Part shown: one piece after another, positions 1 through 11,903 of the stretch
Position numbering within the stretch: the stretch's first letter is position 1
How the letters are laid out: every line of letters starts with the position of its first letter
Assembly: GCF_030052815.1 (NCBI RefSeq)
Contig: NW_026614718.1
Span: 1 to 64,000 of the forward strand
From: Hevea brasiliensis
Taxonomy: Eukaryota > Streptophyta > Magnoliopsida > Malpighiales > Euphorbiaceae
Direction: 5' to 3'
DNA length: 64,000 nt
The notes under the pieces: generated by a model
The model's database searches: none
What the model was told of the DNA's origin: nothing
Seen by the model: the letters and a program-made list of their open reading frames with translations, nothing else
Program-made: the position numbers and the translations under genes

Positions 1-648
1 CAACAAATACTCCCTCTGCTGAAATAACATGTCCTAAGAAGATGACTTTATCAAGCCATAACTCACATTTACTCAACTTGGCATACAATTGCTTGCTTCT
101 TAAAGTTTGTTATACAATCTTCAAATGCTCCTTATGTTCTTCCTTACTATGAGAATACACCAGAATATTATTGATAAATATAAAAACAAAGTTGTCCAAA
201 TAGGGTTTGAACACCCTATTCATGAGGTCCATAAAAGCAGCTGGTGCGTTGGTTAACCTGAAAGGCATAACAAGAAACTCATAATGCCCATAACGAGTTT
301 TGAAAGCTGTCTTTGGTACATTAAACTCCTTGATCTTCAATTGATGATACCCAGACCGCAAATCAATCTTGGAAAACACCTTAGCACCTTAGAGTTGATC
401 GAAGAGATCATCAATGCAGGGCAAAGGATACTTATTCTGCACTGTGACTCAATTTAACTACCTATAATCGATACATAAGCTTAGAGTGCCATCCTTTTTC
501 TTCACAAATAAAACAAGAGCTCCCTAAGGTGATACACTAGGCCTTATAAAGCCCTTATCAACCAATTCTTATAATTGTACTTTTAACTTTCTCAATTCTG
601 CTGGAGTCATTCTATATGATGCCATTAAGATAGGGGCTGTACTAGGAT
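1..648 (-). pseudogene. Reverse transcriptase fragment of E
   Basis: The minus strand encodes the gypsy RT palm and fingers. Positions 110-379 read [14 protein letters not shown], then [11 protein letters not shown] and [16 protein letters not shown], all standard gypsy RT blocks. The upstream part (about 380-648) still shows a KKDG-like and proline-rich entry region but is broken by stops. The catalytic FIDD box reads FINN (Asn codons at plus 167-172), so both metal-binding aspartates are lost. Both changes are G to A, as expected from deamination of methylated cytosine on the other strand. It cannot be an active polymerase. Confidence 0.85.
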
Positions 649-1227
649 TCAAATCAAAGAAGAACTCATCTCCCTATCAGGAGGTAATCCCAGAAGTTTA
701 TCAAGGAAAACATCAGGAAACTCACACACAATTGGAATGTCCTCTAACTTAGGCACTTTTAGGCTAATATCAACCACATAAGCTAGGTATGCTTGATAAC
801 CCTTCCTAAGCATCTTCCTGGCAGTCATAGCAGAAATCATAGAGGAAGGAAAAGAACACCTTGCTCCATGAAAGATAAACTTGGGCCCCCTATGGCAATC
901 AAACATCACTATCTTCTCAAAACAATCTACTGCAGTATGGTGACAGGATAACCAATCAATGCCTAGGACAACATCAATATCCTGAAGATGTAAAGGAATC
1001 AAGTCTGCTAGTAACTCGTGATCACCCAATTTAACAACACAATCCTTGTACACATGCTCACATATAATAGAATTCCCAACTGGTGTACCCATAAATAATC
1101 CACAATCTAGAGGTTTCAATTCTCTATCATCATGCATAGAAAATGATTGAGACACAAAGGAATGAGTGGACCCAGGGTCTATAAGAATGCGTGCATCCCT
1201 AATAAATATGGTCAACATACTCGTCAC
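649..1227 (-). pseudogene. Aspartic protease region of E
   Basis: This open stretch of about 190 codons is the retropepsin-like protease between gag and RT. The active-site loop reads LIDPGSTHSFVSQSF and the downstream flap-side block reads VVLGIDWLSCHHTAVDC, both typical of plant chromovirus proteases. It ends with the linker CEFPDVFLDKLLGLPPDRE that precedes RT in this family. No start codon is expected because it would be cleaved from a polyprotein. It is in frame with the zinc knuckle upstream (1468-1509) but not with the gag N-terminal part. Confidence 0.85.
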
Positions 1228-1467
1228 AACTTCTAGAGATGATGTTGCCTCCTACTGTGTTATAGCAAAGACTCTGGCTTGAGTGCGAGGCCTACCAAGT
1301 TGTGTTGTGGGTTTAGACTGAGCTGATGAATTTGCCCCTGTAGTCTTACTTTCACTAGGTCTCGTTTTTGTTGTAGGTTTACGTCGTGCTAGTGCTGGAC
1401 CAATCTGTGGATTCTAAGGTGTCATCGATCCATAACTAAAACCACTATCTTTAGTCACAAGTAAAGG

Positions 1468-1509
1468 GCAATCCCTCTTAAAGTGTCCTGGAGCACCACA
1501 CTTAAAGCA
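1468..1509 (-). other. CCHC zinc knuckle of E gag
   Basis: Fourteen codons on the minus strand read CFKCGAPGHFKRDC, a perfect CX2CX4HX4C nucleocapsid knuckle that binds the element's RNA. It lies between the gag core and the protease and shares the protease frame. Flanking codons are rich in Arg, Gln and Ser, with several stops. Confidence 0.9.
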
Positions 1510-1831
1510 ACCTCAATCAAACCTTCTACACTCCCCATCATGGTACTTACCATAGGTGGCACACTGAGGAAAAGTTCTCTTTTTTCTATTCAAACCCAAA
1601 ATTTTCTTCTTGTCCCTGTCTTTGTCTCTGTGCCCCAAAGGAACTACCCACTGACTGTGCCACTGAACCTTGACTAGCTTGAAATCGAGAAGGCTGCTGT
1701 TCTATACTTATATAAGAACCCTGGCCGCTACCGCCATAATCAGTTCTAGACTAAGATGAACTACTCGCTCTTTTAGCCGGTCTCTCCCTGAACCCTTGTG
1801 AAGAACTCTGCCCATGCTTCCTACTCAATTT

Positions 1832-2404
1832 CTACTCATATTCTTTCTCTTCTTGTCTCACTTTTTTAACGTTCAAAGCTACTTCCACTAATTCATGAAA
1901 ATTACTACCTCTGAACCAAGTCATGGAAGACCTAATGCCAACATGTAAACCTTGCCTGAACCTATCACATTTAGCTTCTTCAGAAGGCAAGATGTCTAAA
2001 ACAAAACCATAAAGATCCTCAAACTGATCAACATACTCCCTTACTGAGAGACTACCCTTAAATAACCTGAAGAAGGCATCTTGCTTTCCTTTTCTATAAC
2101 TTTTTATTAGATACTCTTGGCAAAACTCAATCATAAATTTGTCCAAAGTCAAATCAGATCTAATTTTGTGATGTATACCATTAAACCAACTATCTGCCTT
2201 ACCCTGTAACAACCCATGTATATTATCCATCCTATCTGCATTTGCCAATTTCACCAAATCAAATACTTTTATAACTCTTTTCAACCATTTATCTGCAACA
2301 TCAGCATCAAAAGAACCCTCAAAGTCATAAGCCCCCAAACGTCTAGCATGATCTACTACCTCCCATGGATCTTTCAACTTAGCTGTGACAGCTACTGTAA
2401 CCAC
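1832..2404 (-). pseudogene. Gag capsid region of E (3' part)
   Basis: The minus strand encodes a plant gypsy gag core. Recognisable blocks include VADKWLKRV, LLQGKADSWFNG, FCQEYLIKSYRKGKQDAF, SVREYVDQFEDL and EAKCDRFRQGL, which match the retrotransposon gag fold. The open frame appears to begin inside the neighbouring LTR of A, which is an accident of insertion. The true upstream gag is at 24149-24390 and 35946-36080. A target duplication (accac here, actac at 24144-24148) marks where A broke it. Confidence 0.85.
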
Positions 2405-4076
2405 TGATAAACCCATTTTATATAGATATTTTAGGGTAGTTTTGCATCCATTTTGCCATTTTAGTTTAGTAATTTTATGCTTTTAATGCTTATTTTAGTT
2501 AATTTGTTAATTTTAGTTTCATTATATTTGATTTTTGGAATTTTAATGTTTTTGATAGGTTTTAATAAGGTTTAAAGGCAAAAAGGTCCATATAGAAGAA
2601 ATTCAAAGTGATTTGGAAGCTTAAAGTAGTGTGAAAAATGAAGATAATTCACTTAAAGGAGAAGACCAGCCGAGACTTTCAAGGGCCTCAACATGCCCCG
2701 TGTTGAGGGTCATGTGAAGATAAGAGTTAGCCAGTAGGAATCCACATGAGGCATGTAAATTCACACTGGGTCATGTAAACAGAGATTTCGGAATAAAACA
2801 CGTCGAAAGTTTCATGGACTTTAACATGCCCCGTGTGGCGGGTCGTGTAAATAGAGATTTTGGAGCAAAACACGCCGAAAGTTTCAGGGACTCCCTCATG
2901 CCCCGTGTAGCTGGTCGTGCAGAATCTAAAGGCTCCTCCTCTGAATCAACATAAGGCATGCTGAAAATAACTTGAATCAACATGAGGCATGTGGGATGGC
3001 ACTAGCAGATTTGCTAACATGGAAAAATTTTCTCTTTTTACACCTTTTGTCTTTATCCCTTTAGAGACTATTTTTAGGGCAAACTTTGAGGGGATATATA
3101 AGCATCATATTCTCATTTTTACTATAAGGAGAAAGAGAGAGAAAAATCAAAAGAGAAAGGAAAGAGGGAACTACGCCATTTTTGGAGGAAGAACACCTGC
3201 AGAGTGACGTTTTCTAGCTTCCATTTTCAGAGATTTGGATTTTCTTCTTCTGGGTTCTTTTATTTTTAGTTTTATTTTCATATTTTCTTGCTCTATTTCA
3301 TATTTTCTACTTCTAAATACAAGCATGAGTGAGTAGATACTTAAGATTTCAGAGTTGGGTGTAATGATTTAAGTTTTATTTGTGGATTTAGACTGCTTTT
3401 AACCAGATTTTAGTATATATAAGCTTTGATTCTTATCTTGTGTGCTTATTTACATACCCATTCTTGGTACCCTTTGAGTTTTGTTCTTAATCTTAGATTG
3501 AAGGACCGAGAGGTGAAAATCTATAATAGATAATCAAGATAATGAACTTAATCACCTAGTGTTAGAAATAAACTAGTGGGTTAAAAGGAATTTCAAGTTG
3601 ATTAAAATGCTTAAAGGGTTTTGGGTAATTAAACATCGCATGAGAATGGGGTTTAGTTTCCTTTAAAACACTCTTTAGTTTGCTTGAAAGAGAAATTAAA
3701 GGAAATCAGAATCAACTTCCTTCAAACTTGTATTTCCCTTAATCTTGCCTTTGCCTATCCAAATCCCAATGAAATTTACTTCATGAACCTCAACTCTGGA
3801 ATCAATTTTTACCATTAATTAATTAAATCTTTTGTCACTTGCTAAAATTTTAGTAAATTAGTATAGTGCTTAGAATTTTAATTGCTTAATTCATTATAAT
3901 TTTCTTATTTTTTCAATTTAATTTGCTGCATCTCTTACTCTATTTTCGGCACAAATTATTGATAGCCCAAATAATCGTGACTTTTATAGTTTAGTACTCA
4001 AACAACAAATCTCTATGGGACGATATACTTTCTTTTACTACTTGAACGACCCATATACTTGTGGAGTACGCAATCA
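2405..4076 (+). repeat. 5' LTR of A
   Basis: About 1,672 bp, starting TGATAAACCC and ending GCAATCA, matched by the copy at 9924-10412 plus 22958-24143. It contains a TATA box at 3095-3102 and a cluster of CATGCCCCGTGT and ACATGAGGCATGT motifs at 2690-2992 (U3). The PBS follows six bases after its end. Confidence 0.9.
3095..3102 (+). promoter_or_regulatory. TATA box in A 5' LTR
   Basis: TATATAAG in an otherwise mixed context. It is kept in the 3' LTR near 23164-23171. The purine-rich R/U5 leader that follows fits an LTR promoter. Confidence 0.55.
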
Positions 4077-4082
4077 AGTTTT

Positions 4083-4101
4083 TGACGCTGTTGCCGGGGA
4101 T
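4083..4101 (+). other. Primer binding site of A (tRNA-Asp)
   Basis: TGACGCTGTTGCCGGGGAT follows the LTR. It is complementary to the 3' end of plant tRNA-Asp(GTC) apart from two changes relative to the cleaner site in D (63338-63355). This primer type is typical of Athila/Tat elements. Confidence 0.85.
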
Positions 4102-4232
4102 TTGTTTTGTTTGATATTAGACAATTGATTGTTTGGTTAATTTGGGCATTTTATTTTTTATTTTAATTTCTTTTCTTTATCATTTTACTTTGAGATATTC
4201 TTATTTTGGTTTTTTAGGTATATATCTTTTAT

Positions 4233-5516
4233 ATGAGAAGAACAAAAAGTGTAAAAATTGATTTAATTTTTGATCCTGAGATTGAAAAGACAGCTAAAGC
4301 TTTAAGAGCAGAGTCTAAAAGAAGAAAAGCTGAACTCAGAATTCAAAGACAGCAAAAGCAACATCAAGAGCAACAAGTGATAGAAGCTATGGCAAACAAC
4401 AACAACCGATCAATTAAGGATCATGCTTTTCCTAGTTTTGGAGATTTTAGATTGAGTATTACAAGGCCTAGAGTGGAAGCATACAACTTTGAGTTGAAGC
4501 CCTCACTTTGTCAAATGGTTCAATAATCACAGTTTGGGGGAGGTCCTACTGAGAGTCCACATGTGCACCTTGCACATTTTCTTGAGATTAGTGACATGAT
4601 GAAGATAAATGGAGTGTTAGATGATGCCATCCGGCTGAGATTATTTCCTTTTTCTTTGAAGGATCGTGTTAGGGAGTGGTTGCATTCATTACCTCCGGGT
4701 TCAATAACTACTTGAGATGAGTTGTCACAAGCTTTCTTGGCTCAATACTTTCCTCCTAGCAAGACTGCAAAATTAAGAAATGAATTAACTTCTTTCAGAC
4801 CAAGGGATGATGAGAGTCTTTATGAAGCTTGGGAGAGATGTAAGGATCTTCAAAGGAGATGTCCACATCATGGAATCCCTAAATGGATGCTAGTTCAACA
4901 TTTCTACAATGGTGTTTCTCCAGCAATTAGAAGTATAATTGATGCATCTTCAGAAGGTGATCTTATGGAGAAGTCAAAAGATGAAGCTTATTCAGCATTG
5001 GATAAAATTGCTTACAACAATTATCAATGGAGTTGTGAAAGAAACGAAATGAAGAAGCCACTAGCTGGTGTATATGAATTAGATGCCATGAGTATGATGC
5101 TTTGACGAGAAAAATGGATAAGTTAAGCATGAAGGTTGACTCATCAATTGGACGATCTAGTCATACAGAAGATGTTGGTGTGGGAAATATACATTGTATC
5201 AATGATTTTCCTTCTTATGGGCAAGAGTTTGGAAATGAGCAAGTTGATTTTGTTGGAAATTACAATCAGAAACCAGTTGGTAATCCTTTTTCTGCTGCAT
5301 ATAATCCAGCATGGAGGAACCACCCTAACTTTTCTTGGGGAGGTCGACAAGGGCAGCAATAGAATTATCAACAACCTCCTAATTTTCAGCAACAACAGTA
5401 GAATTTTCAGCAAAACAGAGTACCACCTGGATTTCCACCACCAAGGAATCAAAATGCACCTATTCCACAACCATCAGTTCAGTCTTCAGACTAAGATTGA
5501 ATTTTTAAGTCTATAA
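4233..5516 (+). pseudogene. Gag of A, interrupted
   Basis: The frame opens at ATG 4233 with MRRTKSVKIDLIFDPEIEK and follows D's gag along its length: FDPEIEK, DHAFPSFGDFR, LAQYFPPSKTAKLRNEL, FRPRDDESLYEAWERCKDLQRRCPHHGIPK (spread over 4233-4900), then the region equivalent to D's NPNWKNHPNFSWG near 5300. An in-frame stop occurs at about 4524, a small deletion shifts frame near 5095-5105, and further amber stops lie at 5360, 5399 and beyond. No zinc knuckle is present, as in Athila gag. It has no remaining capacity for full-length Gag. Confidence 0.85.
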
Positions 5517-5699
5517 TGGCGAATTTCTTAACTGCTCAACAAAAATAAGGAGAAATGATTCAACAATTAACTTCAAGGATAGACCAGCCTGCCACTCATA
5601 ACAGGATGTTGAAAAACCAAATAGCTCAATAAGCAAGTTCTTCTAGCAAAGCACAAGGGAAACTTCCAAGTCAACTAGAGAATCCTAGAGAACATTACA

Positions 5700-6600
5700 A
5701 CGCAGTGATCCTAAGGAGTGGGAAAATTATGGGAGAAGAAGAGAAAGATGAGGTAGAAGAGGAAAGAAGAAAGAAGATGAAGATAAGAATGAATTCACTT
5801 CGAATCATGATGAAGTTAATGAGGAAGCAAACAAGAAGAAGGAAGTTGAAAAAGAAGAAGAGGAAAAGTATGTGCCTCCACCACCATACAAGCCACCATT
5901 GCCATATCCTCAGAGGTTTCAGAAAGCAAAGCTAGATAAGTAGTTTGGGAAATTTTTGGAAGTTTTGAAGAAATTATACATCAATATTCCATTTACAGAT
6001 GTAATTTCTCAAATGCCCTCATATGCTAAGTTCCTAAAAGAAATTTTGTTAAACAAGAGGATATTAGACGATTATGAAATTGTGGCATTAACAGAGGAGT
6101 GTAGTTCTCTCTTACAGAATAAACTTCCACCAAAATGGAAGGATCCAAGAAGTTTCTCTATTCCATGTCACATTAGAGAGACAAATATTGAAAAGGCATT
6201 GTGTGATCTTGGAGCTAGTGTAAGTTTGATGCCACTCTCCATTTGTGAAAAGTTGAAGGTAGGAGATTTGAAGCCCACCACCATTTCTTTGCAACTAGCT
6301 GATAGATCTATCAAATATCCAGTGGGAATTTTGGAGAATGTGCCATTGAAGGTTGGAAAATTTTTTATTCCTGTGGATTTTGTGGTTCTAGAGATGGAGG
6401 AGGATGTAAGAACACCCATCATACTTGGAAGACCATTTTTGGCTACTGCAGGAGCTAATATAGATGTAAAGAATGGGAAATTAAAGTTGAAAGTGGGAGA
6501 AGAGAAAATAGAATTCAATTTATTCCAAGATTCTAAGGAATCGGCTGTGGTAAATTCTTGCTATAGGGTGGATGTTATAGAAAATGATACTAGAATGTAA
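5700..6600 (+). pseudogene. Gag-protease linker and aspartic protease of A
   Basis: The region begins with LRSGK near 5708, a block shared with D, then an acidic and lysine-rich linker with frame changes. From 5956 a 214-codon stretch is open: EVLKKLYINIPF, MPSYAKFLKEIL, then the protease active site CDLGASVSLMPLS and the IILGRPFLATAGA block. Gag and pol parts beyond it are broken, but the protease itself is uninterrupted. RT should follow; instead, about 60 bp later comes the integrase tail. The protease is the best preserved coding block in A, possibly by chance. Confidence 0.85.
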
Positions 6601-6657
6601 GATATTAAGTTGGAGGGAAGTCAAATTACTCTTCATTCTCAGTGTAATTAGCATACA

Positions 6658-6912
6658 ATGCGAAAGAAAAAGTCTCCTTTGCCACTTCCTTTTGATAAAA
6701 ATGAAACTCAAAGAGTAAAACTTAAGGCTCCATCTAAACAACTCAAAGTAAAAGGTTCATATCAAGTTTGTAAGAGTAATTTGCAAGGTATGGTTGGGAT
6801 TCTAAACAAAGCAACAGGTGTTTTCATACTCAATGGAAAAAAGTTGAAGTACAAATTTATTGCATCACCTGTTGAGAAAGGAGGCAATACTTTCCAATTC
6901 CAACCACCATGA
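6658..6912 (+). pseudogene. Integrase C-terminal tail of A, joined next to protease
   Basis: An 84-codon open stretch. Its second half (KVKGSYQVCKSN then GVFILNGKKLKYKF) lines up with the integrase tail of D ([14 protein letters not shown] then [14 protein letters not shown]), with the GPY-like core changed to GSY. It is followed 40 nt after the stop by the same hairpin as in D. I infer that the DNA for RT, RNase H and the integrase core was lost between about 6600 and 6720. The first 20 residues are not assignable. Confidence 0.7.
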
Positions 6913-6952
6913 ACTGAAAAGGGGTCAAGCTAATGACTTTAAATTAGCACTT

Positions 6953-6969
6953 CTTGGGAGGCAACCAAG
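6953..6969 (+). other. Post-integrase hairpin of A
   Basis: CTTGGGAGGCAACCAAG can form a 5-bp stem. The equivalent in D (57651-57668) has a 7-bp stem, at the same 40-nt distance from the stop codon. Confidence 0.6.
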
Positions 6970-9890
6970 TTTATTTTTAGTAGTTTGTTAATTTTCTTTT
7001 TCTTATTTCATACTTTATAACTCAAATTTTGATATTTGTCTAATTTTTGGTTTGTAGGCAAAATGCAAAGATTAGATGTTTTGGAAATTTCTGCAAAGAA
7101 AACTATATTGTTGATTTAGGGGAAGTTTTCTGTATTTCTTTTAATTTGTTGATAAATAGTAAATTTTTTGCCATGATGATGTGTTGCTTGAGCTAGAATG
7201 AAATCAGAAAATTTAGTTGAGAGAAATTGATGATAAGGATTAAATTTTGCTCTAGGATTGTGCAATGATGCTTAACATGTTTATATTTAATTTTAGCTTA
7301 TTTCAATATTTTAGCTATGTTTATATGTGTTAGTTTGGCCAATTCAGTTTATTTTAAATTTGTTAATCTTGAAGGGATGATTGCTATAATTTGGAGTTAG
7401 TAATATGCTACAAGAAGGAAAGGTAACTGCTGTTTGGGGAAGTATTCTGCACTTTTATCTCATTGTGAATAGTATTTTTTTTTAATGCCAAATTGCTATT
7501 AGGTTGAATATACTTTGATGAAATGAGGAAGTTTAGTTGATATATGTGTTTTGAAGTGTTAATTTGGTGGAAATTTAATATAAAGTGTCAAGGTATTGAT
7601 TTTTCTTATTTTGAGTGTCAAGCATGCATTAAAGATTGAGTTTGCTGCATATTTTTTTCATGTGAACAGTACTTTCTTGACTTTTATTGAATATATTGAA
7701 TATGCTTTGATGGTATGAGCATGTGGGTTGACAATACATGATATTGAGTTAAACTTTTGTGTTTTGAGGTGTGAATTATGATTGAGATATATTTTGAAGT
7801 GTTTTGGAAAATAATTCATACTGATTTGGTTGCTCTTTAATAGAGTATTTTTAGAATTTTGGGTTTTTAGAGTGAAATCTTGAGTTTTATATCAGGTCTG
7901 ATAGCATTGAGTATGACATGCCTTGTATTAGGGTTATGCTATCATGTAAGCTATTTAAATTGCTTAAAATTGCAAAATTTTTGAAACCCACCGAAATTTT
8001 CAAGAGGCATGACATGCCCCATGTTAGTACCCAGTGTCAGTTGATCAGCATTCAGCACAAGACATGCCAATTTACCTTTACTTTAACATGCCTCATGTTA
8101 CTTAATCAGCACACATGTTCACCTAAAAACCAAAAAAAAAATCTATAATTTTCCAATTCACTTTTCCCTTCTTCTCCTCACTCACTTCCATTTAATTTGA
8201 TATAATTGGGATACTTTTGCACATATTTTCTTCGAGCTACATTGTTCATATTATTTTGAGCTTAATTTTAAATTAATTTTTCTTATTTAGCTTTAATTTC
8301 CAATTGTATATATTGTATGAGCTGATTAGTTTATTTACTGTTTGTCCATCTTTGCATTCATTTAAGCTAATGAGGACATTGTCTCATTTGAGTTTGGGGA
8401 AGGGCAAATTTTTGCAAAATTTTTAATCTTTTTTATTTACATTACTTAAATTGCATTTCATTTATACTTAGTTACTTAGTTCACATACACCATACACCTA
8501 CACCATGTAAATATATACACTTGCATATAGATATCATATAGATTATGTATAGTTTTTATTTCATTTTTTTTATTTAATTTTTGCATTCACTTTAGGAATC
8601 ATGCATACATAAAAAAAATATAAATAAATAAATTTTTACCTAATTCTTAGAAGATTGAGAATCATTTTGAAAAGCAATTGAGCTTACCTCTAGATGGGTT
8701 TGATGGATTGAAAGTTCTGGATTGGTATGAGGTTATGAAATTCTTATCTAGGTTTATATCTTCTTAGCCAAGGGCCACCCAATTAATTACATTGATTTTT
8801 GAGTGCTTAAAGAAAACTCTAGAGTAAGAAATAACTAATTATGTCTCACCAATCCTAGAACAAGCCTTATAGACATTTCGAGGCGAAATTTTAGCATTCA
8901 CTTGAAAAGAGAAATGATTAAGGCATTCTTCGAATTTTAAACCCACATTTTTAACCTTAACCAACCTCACTTTAAATTTTCCCTTTGAAACCAATTTGAG
9001 CCTTTATTTATACCCCTTATTTCCTTGGCACCCATAATTTACCTAGCCATAAACCTAAACACTTACCTACCCTTCATGAGAATAATTTGTTTAAATGATA
9101 GATACGTTTAAAAAAAAAAAGAATGGTATATAACAATCAAGTGGGAGAAGTATTAACATAAAATTGGCTAGCAATCATATTATGTTGCGAAAAAAATTAT
9201 TTACTACCCAAGTATATAAAGAAATAAGTTTGGGAGTGGATTAAAAAGGGATAATTGCAATGTAAAATTCAATGTTATTTATGCAGTCCCTAAAAGAGTT
9301 GCAAAAATTGTATGCTAGCATTGGTGATTTATTGTAAAGTTCTTCTTCTCATTTCATTCTTAATAAAAAAAATAAAAAAATAAAAATAAAAATAAAATAA
9401 TAAAAGAAAAGTGTATCTTGATCTTTTTAACAATTTAATTATTCTCATATTTTGCTTCCCTTTTACCTTTTTTGTTAGCCACATTATTACTCCTTAGCCC
9501 CATTACATCCATTAAAAGTCCTTTTGATCTCTTGATTGTGTTTTGCTACATTAGAGGAGATTGGATTAGTTAGTTTGCCTATGAGATTGGCACATTATTC
9601 ATCCATTTAAACTATTTCCATCATCATTTGAGACGCTTTAGTTTATGGATTGTTTTAGAGCCTATTTTAGCATGATTTCTCTATGTAATTGATTGGATTG
9701 GGTTTGATGCAATGAATAATTGACCAAAGGCTAAGTGGTGATAACTTTAGTGAGAATTGAATTCCTTATATCTTGAAGGTGGGTATATGGTTTGTTGGTG
9801 GCTAGAGGTAAGTTTGAAAGCTTGAATGAGTAATTTTCATGATCTAAGAAAAAGGTACCCTACTTGCATATAATTGTTTTTAATTTGCTT
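6970..9890 (+). other. Noncoding 3' region of A
   Basis: About 2.9 kb of AT-rich DNA with no convincing reading frame. It has CATGCC motifs at 7995-8100 that echo the LTR, including AACATGCCTCATGTT at about 8085-8099. A second polypurine-like motif lies at 8372-8405, and an A-rich simple tract at 9365-9410. In D the same position carries an ATHILA ORF-1-like gene; no trace of it is seen here. Confidence 0.7.
8372..8405 (+). promoter_or_regulatory. Internal polypurine-like motif of A
   Basis: GAGGACATTGTCTC then TTTGAGTTTGGGGAAGGG. It repeats the layout of the true 3' polypurine tract 1.5 kb downstream (GAGGACAAGC then TTTGAGTTTGGGGG). D has the same pair. Confidence 0.6.
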
Positions 9891-9923
9891 GAGGACAAGC
9901 AAAGGTTTGAGTTTGGGGGAATT
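9891..9923 (+). promoter_or_regulatory. 3' polypurine tract of A
   Basis: GAGGACAAGCAAAGG then TTTGAGTTTGGGGGAATT directly abuts the TG of the 3' LTR, the expected place for plus-strand priming. Confidence 0.8.
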
Positions 9924-10412
9924 TGATAAACCCATTTTATATAGATATTTTAGGGAAGTTTTGCATCCATTTTGCCTTTTTAGTTTAGTAATTTTATGCT
10001 TTTAATGCTTATTTTAGTAATTTATTAATTTTAGTTTCATTATATTTGATTTTTGGAATTTTAATGTTTTTGATAGGTTTTAATAAGGTTTAAAGGCAAA
10101 AAGGTCCATATAAAAGAAATTCAAAGTGATTTGGAAGCTTAAAGTAGCGTGAAAAATGAAGATAATTCGCTTAAAGGAGAAGACCAGTTGAGACTTTTAA
10201 GGGCCTCAACATGCCCCGTGTTGAGAATCATGTGAAGATAAAAGTTAGCCAGCAGGAATCCACATGAGGCATGTAAATTCACACTGGGTTGTGTAAACAG
10301 AGATTTCGGAACAAAACACGCAGAAAGTTTTATGGACTTTAACATGCCCTGTGTGACAGGTCGTGTAAACAGAGATTTTAGAGCAAAACACGTCGAAAGT
10401 TTTAGGGACTCC
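9924..10412 (+). repeat. 3' LTR of A, left piece
   Basis: Matches 2405-2893 of the 5' LTR and stops at the actcc target duplication of B (10408-10412). Confidence 0.9.
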
Positions 10413-11876
10413 TATAACACCCTCCCGGTAACCACTCCGTACATCCTACTGTTTCGGTGACCAGTGTCGGTCCGGACAGCTAGAATGTCCGAAAAAATAT
10501 TTAAACTAAAGTCAGGAACGATAATTAACTCAAATATTAATAAGAAAAATTTAGTAAAAATTTTAGAAATAAAATACAACCAAGTTAAGCAGTAGGTGCC
10601 CTAGCGATGGGTAACCAGAGGGAAGTTGCGGTTCTCGCAACGAGGAGCCCTAGACCCGGGGGAAAAATTATAAAATAATTTTTGAGACTCCAGAGAAGGG
10701 TCATTGAGGTTCCTATGGCATTAGAATTCCAAGAAAATATTTAAAAAAATATTTCAATCGGTACAGACAATTTTGACCCGTTGAGCCGAACGGAGGGCAT
10801 TTTGGTCATTTCGCCTTCAGAGGTGATTTTTGGCCGACTTGTCCAGCTAAGTAAATAATTAATATGACATAAAATATGAAGAAACATTGCTAGAAATTAA
10901 ATTGAAAATGAGTAGTGGAGGAAAGAAAAGAAAAATACAACATATGCAATTTATGACATCATTGTGATGTCATTTAAAATTACCAACCAATCACAATTAA
11001 GCAACTATTTGACTAACAAATAAAAGAGACTAAAAGAAGACCAAAATAACAAAAAAATGCAGCAGCCATCCCTCTTTCCCATTGCAGCCGAAACCTAGTC
11101 CCATAGCCACCCTCCATTAAAGCTTTTTCAAGCTTTAGATTTCCATCATTTCCACCATATTTCCCTACCCTCTAAGTACAAAAATTAATTATTTCACCTT
11201 GAGAAGAAGATTGATAGTAAGAAGAAGAGAAGAAAGTGAAGAATTTGAGCTTTTGAAAAGCTCCTAAGTGAGGTTAGTGCTATACTTTCACTCTCACTCC
11301 TTTAATCCTTGTTAGAGCATCATTTTAAGATAAGAAATTGTAAGAATTTGAAGTAAATCATATATGTTAGGGTATCTTCAATTTTCGGCAGCCCTAAGGA
11401 AGGATGAGTTTGATTGTTTTAATGAACTTAGAGTGGCTAGAAATGATGTTAAAGGTATGAATATGCATGGATGTTGAACTAGTATGCTAATTAAGGTTTA
11501 TATGAGTAATTTGAATTGGACATTAGGGTTTTGAGAAGTGAAAAATTGACTTGGCTTATGAAATTGTTAGAGAACATTTTAATGGTCAATTAGTGACCAT
11601 TTTAGGTAAGTTGACCATAATATGGACTGAAAAATAGCTTGGCAAAGAGAATGACTATGCTGCCTAGGGACAGCAGTAATGGTGACTGAGATTTCAGTCC
11701 AATTACACAGCCATAACTTTGGCTGTGTTGGTCCAATTGGTGTTTGGCCAATTGGACATGAAACTAGGCTTACAATGGCACATTTTTGCTGAAGAAACCA
11801 TGCCCAAAAGACCAAAGCAAGAGGACCAAAAGTTGGCCCCAATCCGGACACCCTGCAACAGCACCTGCAGAAATGA

Positions 11877-11903
11877 CCAAATGAACAGTAACTGTTCATT
11901 TGG
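11877..11903. repeat. 27-bp perfect palindrome in B LTR
   Basis: Arms CCAAATGAACAGT and ACTGTTCATTTGG around a single central A. A second copy is at 21331-21357. F and H have decayed versions at the same LTR position. Confidence 0.85.

Noticed and set aside
2771..2983. 70-codon minus frame with internal repeats in the LTR of A, similar at 10139-10345
   Set aside because: Repeats reflect the CATGCCCCGTGT motif cluster, not protein repeats.
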